This document shows, one piece after another, positions 40,437 to 51,968 of a DNA stretch of 52,897 nucleotides. Source of the DNA: Trichosphaerium sp. ATCC 40318 (Eukaryota; Discosea; Flabellinia; Trichosidae); NCBI GenBank assembly GCA_038496445.1, contig JALMLS010000449.1, positions 1 through 52,897 on the forward strand, in the 5' to 3' direction. The position numbers were made by a program, and so were the translations under genes. The notes beneath the pieces are model-generated. The model did not search any database. It saw only the letters and a list, made by a program, of their open reading frames with translations, and was not told where the DNA came from. Numbering within the stretch: the first letter of the stretch is position 1; each line of letters starts with the position of its first letter.

Positions 40437-43400
40437 ACCTCTCAATAGAACGATTTATGCGTGTAAAACATGCACAGAAAGTTTCTGTGGTTAAAGTGTA
40501 CCTCAAATGCGTAAAAAAATTAAATACTATTTTTGACGAGTTTTTTTCTGGTTTTGGAAAGTTTTGCATATTACTGGTCAACAACAGATGCAATGCAATC
40601 CAAGTGAAAGGATTTGGTTTATTTGCGTGTGCTGCAATAAAAAAAAGCATAGGGAGTCAGGAGAAAACAGATTAAACAAAATAGAAGGTGAATACTTCAT
40701 TGGATACTCGCCATGCGTTTTAGCACGCGTAGAAAACGCTATGGGCAGCTTTGCTTGCAATACATGCCAAAAAAAAAATGCAAATGAGCTAAAGGTATGG
40801 TAGACCGAAACTGCCTGCTTTTTTGAAGCTGCGTATACAAAGCTGTGGCTTAATTACACATGTGTACAACTTTTCAAAGCAGGCCTTGGCGGTGGTGCCT
40901 CTGGTTTCAAGTTTTTCGCCAATCAACTAAAAAAAAGTGCCAAAATGTCATTCTTATTTAGCATTTAGCATAACCCAGGTAGACCTGTAGTACAATTTGA
41001 AGCATTGCAGACACATCAGCAACGCAAAAGGTATTGACACTTTTTACATAAAAATCCAAACAACTAATTTTTTCGTAGAAAATTGGATGCTTTACACAAA
41101 GAAATAATAACTTATGTTGACCATCTACTTGCTCAAAGAGATCCAAAGTTGGTTAATGCATATAGAAAAAGGTATTCAAATCCATCTCAATCACCAACAA
41201 AGGCACTGAGGAATAAAATTGTTGTCGACAGAGTAATACAACTGTATTTGAGTCTTTCAAAGAACTCACCAGTTCGTAAAAGTGCATTGCTCTCCTTCTT
41301 TGATGGCATTGATGATAGTACGTAATTGTGACTACCTTTTGGTGCTGATTATATCAGAGAATACAGCTAAGATGATCAGCCAAACAACTCAAGCAGTAAA
41401 CAAAGCCAGACAAAATATTAGAAGCTGTCCACCTCTTGATTACTTTCTACAAGACCTTGGGTTCAGAAGGGACAAACTAGGAAATAAGGGGAATACAATT
41501 TTGGAATGGCTTGAGATAAATTGTGTTGTTCCATCGGGTAAGTACATGTTGAAATAGTCCACCAATTTTGGCTAAAATAAAAATGTGTTTATTAACAAAA
41601 CCATTTAGGTAGTACAAATCGGCGTTTTAGAGGCACAAAAAAAGCAATGTTTCTAACATATTGTGCATGGGCAAAAGAACAAGGTTTTGACACAGTGAGC
41701 AGGCCAGTGTTTGAGCGTTTTGTAGATGCCGAACAAATTCAAGTCAGAGAGGGTGATAAATTTGAATCTAAGGAAGCTATTAAGCTTCAAGAAAAGGTAA
41801 CAGAGTTGAATGAAAAGGTGACCAGTGGCATACCTGAGGAAAGTCTACAAAAGCTACGAAAAGAAATAGCCAACCTAAAAACAATAGATGAGTTTGCACG
41901 TGCTAGGATATATGAGTATGTAAAGGATCACCTTGATCTTGAAGCAAAACCTGATAGAGGTGTTATCACGCTAGATTTTACAGCTTCTCAAACTAACATG
42001 GAAACTAACTACATTATCCTTGTCTTGGTTTTAGCAATGAAGAACAAAATAGAATTGCCAGAAACATTGAAGAAGTATATGGTGTCACCTACAAAACCAC
42101 CATCAACATCAAATATAACTCTCGACAAACCTCAAAAAAAGAAAAGAAAAAGACGCACTAAGAAAGAGATGGAAAGAGATCAAGCAAAAAACCCTAAGAA
42201 ACAACGAATGTCACACACACAAAAGCTTAAACAAGATGCTAAACCAACTCCACAATTGAAAAGTATTCCATCTATTAACCGCTCAACATACAAACCTTGT
42301 GTTACATACTTACACTTCACTGTTAAAAAAGAACAAAAGAATAAAAAGGTAAAACAAACTGCTGACTATGTACAGTGGGTTCTAGAGCTTTTATACCAAC
42401 ATAAGTTCTTTGACCTGTTCAAAGAAATTATTTTATGGCACGTACCTTTTTTGTTGTTTCATTTTCTCTTTATTCAGCAACTAACCCTTTACAGGTCAGA
42501 TGGATGTGGCAAACATTTTAAAACATACCCTATACATGCTGTTGTTGCCAATATTCAACAGCGCTTAAAAACACATGATCCAGGAGCCAATATTATATGG
42601 CGGTTTTTGGCACCACTTCGTGCTCACAACAGAGCTGATGGTTCCACAGCAAGCTCTAAAAAGCTACAAAATAAGTACATACAAAATTTCTTTGTACTGA
42701 GTGAACTGTCGCACCTTGCATATGCTTGTCATACTCTCAAAAATACGTACATGTTAGAAGCCATGGTGAATGATTTTTCTGTTCTCGAACCAGCTGAACC
42801 TATTGGTGATACATTTATGCGAAATGCATTTCAATTTAGCTACGGCATACCAGAAAATGGTTTTGATGACTGTGAACACACGTGCATTAGCAAAAAACAA
42901 ATGCAAGTACTAATTTTCTGTTAAATATAGTTGTGATCCTAAAGGCCCAAACAGAACATGTAACCACAATTGTGGGGGTTGTAGACGTGATCCTATCCGA
43001 TTTTTGCCTGTGACGGTAGCCATGCGTTATGGTTCTGAGTTGGTGCTTGAAGACAAGAGGATACAACTCAGCTATAATGGTCCCAAACCAACAAAAAAAG
43101 ATGGATGGAATACTAACAGTGGTAAAATGAAAACGAGATTTTAGATATAAATCCCACTAAGTTCCTTTGTTTTAGGGATTTTTAAGGTAATTTGTGAAGA
43201 ATTCTTATTTTTATTTTTTTTTATGGCAGGATTTTTGATAGAATTACCATAATATTCCCTTAAATACGGAATTTTCAGAATTATTGTACAAAATCCACCA
43301 AATAATGTACTAATTTAGTTAGGGTTAGGGTTAGGGCTAGGGTTGAGGTTTATGAAAGTACAAATTAAGTTAGGGTTAGGGTTTAGTTTTATATTTGCAA

Positions 43401-44651
43401 AAAACCATCAACACCTTAGGTACATAGGTTTTTCTAGCAAACAATATCCACATGCTATTATTAAAGGTGAAAAAACCAATGGTACAGGTTAAAGTGCGTT
43501 AATCCAAAAAGTAACGGAGAACGCGTTTTAGGTGGTTTGGAAAATCACTTAAACATAAATATCTCTTACTTATCTGTTTTAGGATGATTAAAGCATTGCA
43601 ACAGCCTTATTACACCATTAAAGAATGTATTTAAAGCATTAACTCCAAGTACGTTGTTTTTAAAGCTTATTTCCACTTAATTTATCAAAAAACCCTACGC
43701 GTTCTTAATTTAGCGTTTACAAACGCATTAATTATTGTTCAGGCTCTCAAAACCAAATGCGATCAAATTACTTCTTTCGTTTATGAAGACACGATGTATT
43801 TAACTTGTACGTATTATTTAGGATGTTTGTATTTTGTAATGATCAATAAATAAAATGACTTTGCATTAAATCTGAACCAAAGTATCGAATAATATTTTGT
43901 GTAATTTATAAAGTATTTTTTATTGAAATCTACAAAAAATACATTAAGAAATGCTATAAAGAATACATAGAGAATTCTATATAAAATACATACGCAATTC
44001 CAAAAGTAATACTCTAAGAATTCTATGAGTAATACTTACGGAATTTCATATAAATTCAATGGGAATTAAGGAAGAGTTTTTCCGTCTACTTTTCCCATAG
44101 GAAAACAGGGTGGATTACTTAAAAATTCCCATTTCTATTTTACTACTGATGTACCTAAAAGACTAGCTGTTGTATGTGTTTAATAGTAAAACATTTTGTT
44201 TTAATGTTGAATAGGAGAGGAAAAAACAAAAAAAGGCAGAAAAAAAGGCAAAACAACAAAAAAAAGATGCTAAAAAAAAAGCAAAAGAAGCTAAAACAAA
44301 AACAATAAATGTACAAAGGTACTGTCAATTGATTAATGAATGTAAAAGTACTACAACTTATCACTTATTAGTCCAATTGCTAAACGTGTAAAACAAAGAC
44401 ACAAAGTAAAACCTAGAGGTATTAAAAATGGTTATCGAGTAAGCATTTATTGGGAAGGAAATGGTTGGTATGAAGGCACAGTCTTACGTTATGACAATAA
44501 AACTGATGAATATCATATTGAGTATGATGATGAGAAAGAACTTGAACCTATTATAGAAACATATATTGCGGATATATGGAAAGTGCGAGGATATCCCAAA
44601 GATCATACTCTTTATAGTCCTAATCAGAAAATAAAAATCAAAAAGGTGTAA
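40437..44651 (+). CDS. DDE-like transposase with Cys-rich region and C-terminal Tudor/chromo-like module
   Basis: This is a multi-exon gene. Cys pairs near 40,460-40,790 (YACKTCTESFCG; WFICVCCNKKKH; FACNTC) suggest an N-terminal zinc-binding region. Later exons (41,080-41,319; 41,358-41,539; 41,609-42,910, perhaps with a small intron at 42,440-42,477) encode a coiled coil, then RGVITLDFTASQTNMETNYI, RSDGCGKHFKTYPIHAVVAN, and WRFLAPLRAHNRADGSTASS. Asp in these three motifs could form a DDD/E-type site. A Cys-rich segment (SCDPKGPNRTCNHNCGGC) follows near 42,930. Then come a long intron with another element, a Lys-rich coil (44,213-44,320), and NGYRVSIYWEGNGWYEGTVL / DEYHIEYDDEKELEPI, which resembles a Tudor domain. 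The DDE role is inferred. The splice site near 42,905 is doubtful, so the copy may be damaged. Confidence 0.6.
43175..44130. mobile_element. MITE-like element containing telomere-like repeats, inside an intron
   Basis: The ends are imperfect inverted repeats: GGGATTTTTAAGGTAAT at 43,175 and ATTACTTAAAAATTCCC at 44,114-44,130. Length about 956 bp, no ORF. It contains two (TTAGGG)n stretches. It makes this intron some 1.1 kb long when its neighbours are under 100 nt. Confidence 0.55.
43317..43386 (+). repeat. Interstitial TTAGGG repeats
   Basis: About four TTAGGG/TTAGGGC units at 43,317-43,346 and two more at 43,368-43,386. Confidence 0.85.
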
Positions 44652-44770
44652 TAAAAATCCAATTTATTTTTTGGTTTTTTTGGATTTGTAAAAACTTGTG
44701 TAAAATTTGAAAAAATTCAGAAAATTCGTAAAGTAGGCCTACTAAAAAAATTGGAAAATTCGAAGAAAAC
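44652..44770. other. Short spacer between the two transposase genes
   Basis: AT-rich with AAATTC/GAAAATTC words; no repeat end was identified here. Confidence 0.3.
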
Positions 44771-46422
44771 TATGGTCTCCTCAGCACATCAATGGAAGAA
44801 GTGGTACCGGTAACACAATTGCTGTTGTTGCTGAACCACATACATGCAACTAAGACAAACTATAATGCACATTGGAAGCTAGAAACTAAAAAAAGAAGGT
44901 TCAAACTCTTCGTTGTGGAAATGGAATCAAAAAGCAAACGAGTGTATTAGGAGGTCCTTGCTTTAGCAACCCAAGATTCGTGGGAAAAGAAGCTCTTCCT
45001 TATTTTAAAATTCCAGCTGAACTTGCCGAGAATTATGTGCAAAGAAGTCTTATTTTGCAATAGCTGCACCAACTGTAGTTGTAAGCTCACATGGACCATT
45101 TATTGCAATTCACAAGAAGAAGCCACCATTAAAATAACTGGAATACATGATTTAGCCTCTTTCCAGGCGAGAGAATCTATTTCTGAAGACTATTTTTTAT
45201 ACTTGGTGTGTTTTGGTTTTATTTGTTTATTTTCCGTGTAAATTTAGTAGGCACATAAAAAGTTGATTGAGGAAGATGAATATGGTACTCTGTAAGTTCC
45301 CCAAAAACAACAAACTAAACAAATTAACTCAACAAGGTCTGAAAATATCATTCAAGAGCTGCGCAATTTTCTACAAGACCCTGTTAACAAACCATACATT
45401 GTGTATTTAGATGAATTTCGGCCCTCTGAAGACAAAAGCAACTTTGCAGTAGTTTTAGCTACAGCAGAGTCATTAAAACTGCTAGTCAAGTATGGCCAAG
45501 GCGTGATTGGCATTGACAGTGTGTACAAATTTAATGCGTACTCATTTCCAATCTGAGGTGTGGTTTGTGAAGAACCTAAAACAGGAAAAGGCATTTTGTG
45601 TGCTTTATGCATTGCATCTAGCAGTAAAGCAGGTAATATTGCAGCATTTTTGAAAGTGTTGAAAGATAAAATGGAACAACTGCCAAATGGTATGTAAAAC
45701 ACGTCTAATAATTAAATAATTTATTGTACAGGCATAAAAGAATGGAAACCAGTAGTTATGATTGATAAAGATAAGACAGAGAAAAAAGCCATTTTGATGC
45801 TGGGTTTGGCGTTTATATTGTGTCAGTTCCATTACCATAGAATGTGGGGCAAAAAAATTGTAAGTTTGTTCAAATACAGCCATGGCTCTAAAAAATAGTA
45901 CATATTGTTTACTTTGCTTTCAAGCTGATATTAGCACAGTGATGAGGTGATGGAACAGCTTTTGATTCTTGAACGAGCTACTTCTGTTAAAAACTTGAAT
46001 ATTTTAGAACGTGACTTTAAAAAATGGTGCCAAAAATGTACAAAATCATGGACTACAAATGCATCAAAAAAAACTATTGAACCAGCCAATGAATTGTTTT
46101 TGTACTTCAAAAAAAATTGGTATGTGCACTTTGAAATAACATCCTAATTTCTCACAGGCTTGATAAAAAATGGTGTGCAGCATGGGCTGATTTTGGTCGA
46201 AAGAGCCGTGTTGGTTTATATAACACCAACAATAAAATGAAGACACAGTGGAAGCAATTTATGACTGTTTATGGTACGTAACAACAAAATAATAGCTAGC
46301 TAACTATTCATGAAAAGGATATTCTCAACATCGTTATGGTCTCTCTCATTGTACAAAAATTATGCCAGCAATTCTGAATAATCATTGCATTATTCAGCGA
46401 GAGATTGCATTAACTGGAAGCA

Positions 46423-48394
46423 CAGGTCTGAAAATTATCACGGTATTATACCGTATTTTATGGTATAATCACCTTTTATGGTACAAGCTCAGTATAATCC
46501 ATAATTATACCATATAATTATACCATAAAATATGGTATAATACCATGTTTTTTGGACAAATGGTATAACAGCCATTATACCATGTTTATACCATATTTCA
46601 ATTTATAGAATATAATTATACCATAAAACATGGTACTATACCATGGTATTATACCACATTTTACAGTACATTATACCATGCATTATACCATATAATTATA
46701 CCATAAAACATGGTACTATACCATGGTATTATACTGCATTTTAAAGTATATTATACCATGCATTATACCATATAATTATACCATAAAACACAGTATTATA
46801 CCATGGTATTATACTGTATTTTAAAGTATAGTATACCATGCATTATACCATATAATTATACCATAAAATGTGGTATTATACCGTGGTATTATACCGTATA
46901 AGTATAAGTTAGTCAAAGCTCACTTAGTCTACACTTGATTTAATAGCCTTTGGACCTACGCAAACGCCATACCACACAATGCTTTGACAGTAGCCGTTAT
47001 TGAACATAATTGGCATATAAATGTGTGAAAAACAGTTTTAAAAGAGAAATCTGGTAACGCGCCCCAATTACAGGCGTTTTAGGGATAAATTGGACAATTT
47101 TCTCCGATTGATGGTATTTGAGGAAGAAACCACTCCACGTACCCCATGTTAGAACGTTACAGTGGTAGACACACCAAAAACGCGTTTAGTGCTCGAAAAA
47201 TGCCCATTCGCAAAAAAACCTCCAATTGGAGGTTTTTTTCCCCAGCTCTCATTTTTTTCTCCCCTCCATAGGCATTTTTACACTCAATCAACGCCATACA
47301 GCCTCATTTACCAAATCAGGAGCAAAATTATTTATTTTTTTTTGCCATTTTTGATATACGCTCCAATGCATGTTAAAACGCGTGAATAGTGCTATAAGGC
47401 CAAGTTGTTTCAGAGCCTACCCATTTTTTGAGTTTTTTGGTTTTTTTTGGATTTTTTTGGATTTTTTTGAATTTTTCCCTACTAAACGCGCGCATTTGCC
47501 AGAACAGATAGCATTTAGGCTTCACACCCATGCGTTGACCTTACGAGTGATATTGTAAACCAATTGGCTAAGTCAGAGCACAAAACTAAGTTTTGTCCAG
47601 TTTATCGCCCGCACAACACAAGGTACGCTAAAAGTAGTTGTTTTGAAGCCGCTTGTCATAGGTTTTAACCAAGCTAGATAGATGATAAAAAAAAACCCAA
47701 GATGTGTTAGCTAACAGGTACGATTCCGCTAGAACTTGTTTCCGATGAAGTTGGCAGTTATTTTCATTTCTTTGTTTTAGTCTTGGTTTGGCTCCACCGC
47801 ACAGGTCATTTGTTTCTCTCAGTGCCACCACCACAACAAAACAGCAATTTTTGTACGACTATTTATTTTGTGCATCAAGCCTTCACTAATTTTTCTTTTA
47901 GTTTTCATGCTATGTCCATTCGATGCACTTACAGCAAGTACAATATTTTTTTTGAAGGTTATTTGATGTGTCAACTACCACAAAAGAGGATATGGACAAA
48001 ACCAAAGGTCACGGATGTAAACAAAAAAATGTATTAATAAATGTGGTTTATTATTAGAACAGTTTTTACACAGTATAATACACCTGGTTTTGTGGTATAA
48101 TCTACCAAGTTTTAAGGTATAATATACCAGACTTTGTGGTATTATACTGTGTTTTATACCATGTTTTATGGTAGAATTATACCATATATTGCATTTTTTC
48201 AGGTGCAAAAATATGGTATAAATTCGCACTTTCTACTGCATATTTATGGTATAATTTGGCTGTTTTATGGTATAAATCCTGTGATTTATGGTATATTATA
48301 CTGGAATTTGTGGTATAAAATTGTAATCAATGGTATAATTATACCACAAATCCATGGTATCTACCATAAAAACAGCTCGAAAATTTTAGACCTG
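46423..48394. mobile_element. Element C2, inverted relative to C1, inside the MULE-like gene
   Basis: The ends CAGGTCTGAAAATTATCACG and TTTTAGACCTG are flanked by CA (46,421-46,422 and 48,395-48,396), a 2-bp duplication. Structure and sequence mirror C1, with short stretches of translated sequence identical between the two. Near-identity implies recent transposition or gene conversion. Confidence 0.9.
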
Positions 48395-48666
48395 CAAACA
48401 CCTTCGAAAATCAAAAGCTAGGCTTGACAGAACTGCACAAGAGAAAAAAGCATGTGAACTTGTTGAAAATGTAAGTATTTTATTTGATTTTGTGTTTTTT
48501 AACAGGTTTTACAGCATCATGTGGCTCTTGTTGATGATTCCTATGAAGATCATAAGGTGTACACTGTTAAATCACAAACCTACAAACGTGTTAAATATCC
48601 TGTAGACTTGAAAATGGGCAGGTGTGGTTGTGGAGGCTTTAAAGCTTCTGGTAAAGAGTGTAAACA

Positions 48667-49596
48667 CAGGGCTGAGACTAAATAAGGTTTTTTTTACAAA
48701 AGTCATTTTTTTGCCACCAAATACAGCCTTATTTTTCATTAAATTGCCTTGTTTTTGCCAAAAAAAATGAGCAAATATGAGGCATTGCCTTGTAATTTTG
48801 GGCTTTGGAGCCTCATATTTGGGCCAAATAGCAAGCAACTGGTTCACTAATTAGCCTTAAAATAGCCTGCATTGTTGGTCCAATAATGCCTCATTTTTAG
48901 TGCAACAATGAGGCATTTTTGCCCTCAATTTTTGGGCATAACTCAGGCACCATATACTCATAAAACAAAGCTTTATATAGGCATACACAATAGTGATTCA
49001 TTTATTAAAGTACAGTACACAAAACACAAAAAACTTCAATGTCCTCCATGTGAAAAAAATCCTTTAGCTAGAAAAAAAAATTAACAAATTATTGGTATAA
49101 TTTTCGCGGACTGGAAAAATGGTTTAAAGTACCTGTACTCCTCTTGTAGGTGCATTTGGGTGCTGCGGTTCGAATGGCGGCGGTTTCGTTAGAATCCATA
49201 AAATACTAAGCGCATGGTGACACTATCTATATAAAACGTCAGTAGTAAATGAAAAAAATGTTTAGGAAGTGTTGGTGTGGTGGAAACTTACCTTAAACCA
49301 ATGTATCCTTAATGTACAATGTGTACACAACCAATGCCTAATTAGTGCCTGTAAATTTAAGGCTGGCAATGCATAAAAAAACTAGGGCAGGCATTGCCTA
49401 AAAAAAACAAAGCATTGCAACAATTAAGGCAATGCCCAACAAAGCCTTATTTCAATGCTTGATTTTTGCCTTTTCTGCCATTGCCTTTGCAAGATCAGGC
49501 ATTGCCATTTTTTAATGCCTGATTTTTGCCATCAATGCCTGATTTTAAAAAAATGCCTTCATATTTAAGGCAAAGCCTTGTTTAGTTTCAGCCCTG
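48667..49596. mobile_element. Element A2 inside the SWIM finger
   Basis: It starts CAGGGCTGAGACTAAATAAG and ends TTTCAGCCCTG, flanked by CA on both sides (48,665-48,666; 49,597-49,598). Removing it plus CA puts the SWIM-finger frame back in register. Arms are GGCATT/AATGCC-rich. The core at about 49,100-49,260 has GGTGCTGCGGTTCGAATGGC and ATATAAAACGTCAGTAGT. 930 bp. Confidence 0.9.
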
Positions 49597-49926
49597 CACA
49601 TTATTGCTGTTTCACTTTTTGAGCAAGATTATTCTGCTGAAACAGTTGTACAAAAGCAAGCCATTCACGCTTTACATGGTAAGTAACATCAACAGTATAT
49701 TTAATAATTATTGCAGAGCATGAAGAGAACATTCCTGAGTTAGACAAGGTAACAGCTCGTAAAAATGACACTCAAAAACGAAAACGTAACAATAAGAGAA
49801 AAAGAAAGTCAAAAAAAGAGGAAGAACCTGCCTCTCCATCACCCTCACAAAAGTGCTCAAAGTCATCCAATTCAATCTATTCAAGCAAATCTATGTCTCA
49901 ATTCTATGTTGAAGACAAAGTGTCAG

Positions 49927-50855
49927 CAGGGTTGAAACTAAATAAGGCTTTTTTTGCAAAAGCCATTTTTTTGCCACCAAATACAGCCTTATTTTTCATT
50001 AAATTGCCTTGTTTTTGCCAAAAAAAATAAGCAAATATGAGGCATTGCCTTGTAATTTTGGGCTTTGGAGCCTCATATTTGGGCCAAATAGCAAGCAACT
50101 GGTTCACTAATTAGCCTTAAAATAGCCTGCATTGTTGGTTCAATAATGCCTCATTTTTTGTGCAACAACAAGGCATTTTTGCCCTCAATTTTTGGGCATA
50201 ACCCAGGCACCATATACTCATAAAACAAGGCTTTATATAGGCATACAATAGTGATTCATTTATTAAAGTACAGTACACAAAACACAAAAAACTTCAATGT
50301 CCTCCATGTGAAAAAAAACCTGTAGCTAGAAAAAAAAATTAACAAATTATTGGTATAATTTTCGCGGACTGGAAAAATGGTTTAAAGTACCTATACTCCT
50401 GTTGTAGGTGCATTTGGGTGCTGCGGTTCGAATGGCAGTGGTTTCGTTAGAATCCATAAAATACTAAGAGCGTGGTGACGGCGTCTATATAAAACGTCAG
50501 TAGTAAATGAAAAAAAATGTTTAGGAAGTGTTGGTGTGGTGGAGACTTACCTTAAACCAATGTATCCTTAATGTACAATGTGTACACAACCAATGCCTAA
50601 TTGGTGCCTATAAATTTAAGGCTGGCAATGCATAAAAAAACTAGGGCAGGCATTGCCTAAAAAAAACAAGGCATTGCAACAATTAAGGCATTGCCCAACA
50701 AAGCCTTATTTCAATGCCTGATTTTTGCCTTTTCTGCCATTGCCTTTGCAAAATCAGGCATTGCCATTTTTGCATGCCTGATTTTTGCCATCAATGCCTG
50801 ATTTTAAAAAAATGCCTTCATATTTAAGGCAAAGCCTTGTTTAGTTTCAGCCCTG
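49927..50855. mobile_element. Element A3, same orientation as A2
   Basis: Starts CAGGGTTGAAAC (one change from A2) and ends TTTCAGCCCTG; 929 bp. Flanks AG/GG are one change from a 2-bp duplication, and deleting the element plus two bases brings the host frame back into register. Confidence 0.85.
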
Positions 50856-51176
50856 GGTGAACTATCTGAAGTGCCAATTGTGCTACAAGTACAACAAAGT
50901 AAAAAACAATTGTTTTCATAATCTGTTCTCTGACTACTCTTAGCGAAGACATGCTCTACTTCAAAATTGTACAAAGTGATTGTTGCTGGACATGCTAAAA
51001 TAACACCACGAAAAAGGACTCAAACACGTTGCTATGGACAAAAGTAAGAACAAGTACAAAAGTGTAAATAAAAACCTAATTAAATGTCACACTGTCACAA
51101 TAATGACACATGTGGGTCTTCTATATATGTAAATCACAGCTATTGCAAGTGGCAATCAAAAAAAAAAGTAGCAGAG

Positions 51177-51450
51177 CAGGGAAATATCCACCAGTTGGGA
51201 TAATTCCCCAGAAAGTGAGGATATTTCCCACTTTGCAACCAACAATGCAGGCTATTTTAAGGCTAATTAGTGAACCAATTGCTTGCTATTTGGCCCAAAT
51301 ATGAGGCTCCAAAGCCCAAAATTACAAGGCAAAGCCTCATATTTGCTCATTTTTTTTGGCAAAAACAAGGCAATTTGGTGAAAAATAAGGCTGTATTTGG
51401 TGGTAAAAAAATGACTTTTGTAAAAAAAGCCTTATTTAGTTTCAGCCCTG
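51177..51450. mobile_element. Element A4, short chimeric copy
   Basis: The right 210 bp match the right arm of A5 and end TTTCAGCCCTG. The left 60 bp, after CAGGG, are unrelated to A: they hold GGGAAATATCC, GGGATAATTCCCC and GGATATTTCCC palindromes. Confidence 0.6.
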
Positions 51451-51538
51451 TTGTTAATCGAGTTGCTTCTTCGTTGTTGTGATTCATGTGAGAATAGAAT
51501 AAAGTCGGTTTGGTCAACTCTGTTCAAATGTGTGAAAT

Positions 51539-51815
51539 AATCTATTCATTCAATAAATGCAGACTCACTTTTTTTCTGAATTTTTCAAAAAAAAAAATTC
51601 GAAAAATTAGAATTCAATACAAAAACCAAATGCCCACCAATGGATCACTATATGTGAGCAAAGGTCAGGTTCTAGTTCCAAGCACAGCAAGGACTCGACT
51701 GTAAGTGAACCAGGCGCTTTCTAGTTAAGTGGACTGCCCTAGCTATGCATCTTTCTGCATCTTTCTACACTTTCGAATTTTTGTTTTCAGAAAATTTAAA
51801 AAAAACTATGGTCCC
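51539..51815. other. Unassigned stretch after the MULE-like gene
   Basis: AT-rich. A 24-codon open piece (MPTNGSLYVSKGQVLVPSTA) could be a further exon. No transposon end was recognised. Confidence 0.25.
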
Positions 51816-51968
51816 AATAAATGTGGTTTTATTATTAGAACAGTTTTTACATGGTATAATACACCTGGTTTTGTGGTATAATCTATCAAGTTTTAAGGTA
51901 TAATATACCAGGCTTTATGATATTATACTGTGTATTATACCATGTTTTATGGTAGAATTATACCATCA
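51816..51968. mobile_element. Element C3, fragment interrupted by A5
   Basis: AATAAATGTGGTTTTATTAT and the following GGTATAATACACC array match the C2 sequence at 48,039-48,180. It stops where A5 begins. Confidence 0.75.

Larger units (their letters stand above)
44771..51538 (+). pseudogene. MULE-like transposase with SWIM zinc finger, split by C2, A2, A3 and A4
   Basis: An early exon (about 44,880-45,060) has LRCGNGIKKQTSVLGGPCFS. The catalytic part (45,340-46,260) has PYIVYLDEFRP, VIGIDSVYKFNAYSFPI (Asp, MULE DGTF-like), GILCALCIASS, KPVVMIDKDKTEKKAIL (Asp), FILCQFHYHRMW (C-xxH) and KWCAAWADFGRKSRVGLYNT. A TGA follows YSFPI where Trp is expected. After C2, exons at 48,397-48,666 carry the SWIM finger: MGRCGCGGFKASGKECKH, with CxC...CxH. 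The next pieces are 49,597-49,926 (basic, Ser-rich) and 50,856-51,538. Mutator-like enzymes with SWIM fingers act by cut-and-paste (family knowledge). The stop, a frameshift near 45,060 and four insertions make it inactive. Confidence 0.7.

Noticed and set aside
44155-44364. Phe-rich minus ORF (69 codons)
   Set aside because: It is the antisense of a Lys-rich coil exon of the transposase gene.
30928-48394. Elements B and C as introner-like introns, because their ends read GT...AG
   Set aside because: Splicing at these GT and AG positions would leave about 10 nt and break the host frame, and the elements are 1-2 kb where neighbouring introns are under 130 nt.
49165-49185. tRNA-like B box (GGTTCGAAT) in the core of A and B elements
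   Set aside because: The final bases differ from the B-box consensus, no A box or cloverleaf fits, and A1 lacks the motif, so a tRNA or tRNA-derived SINE is not supported.
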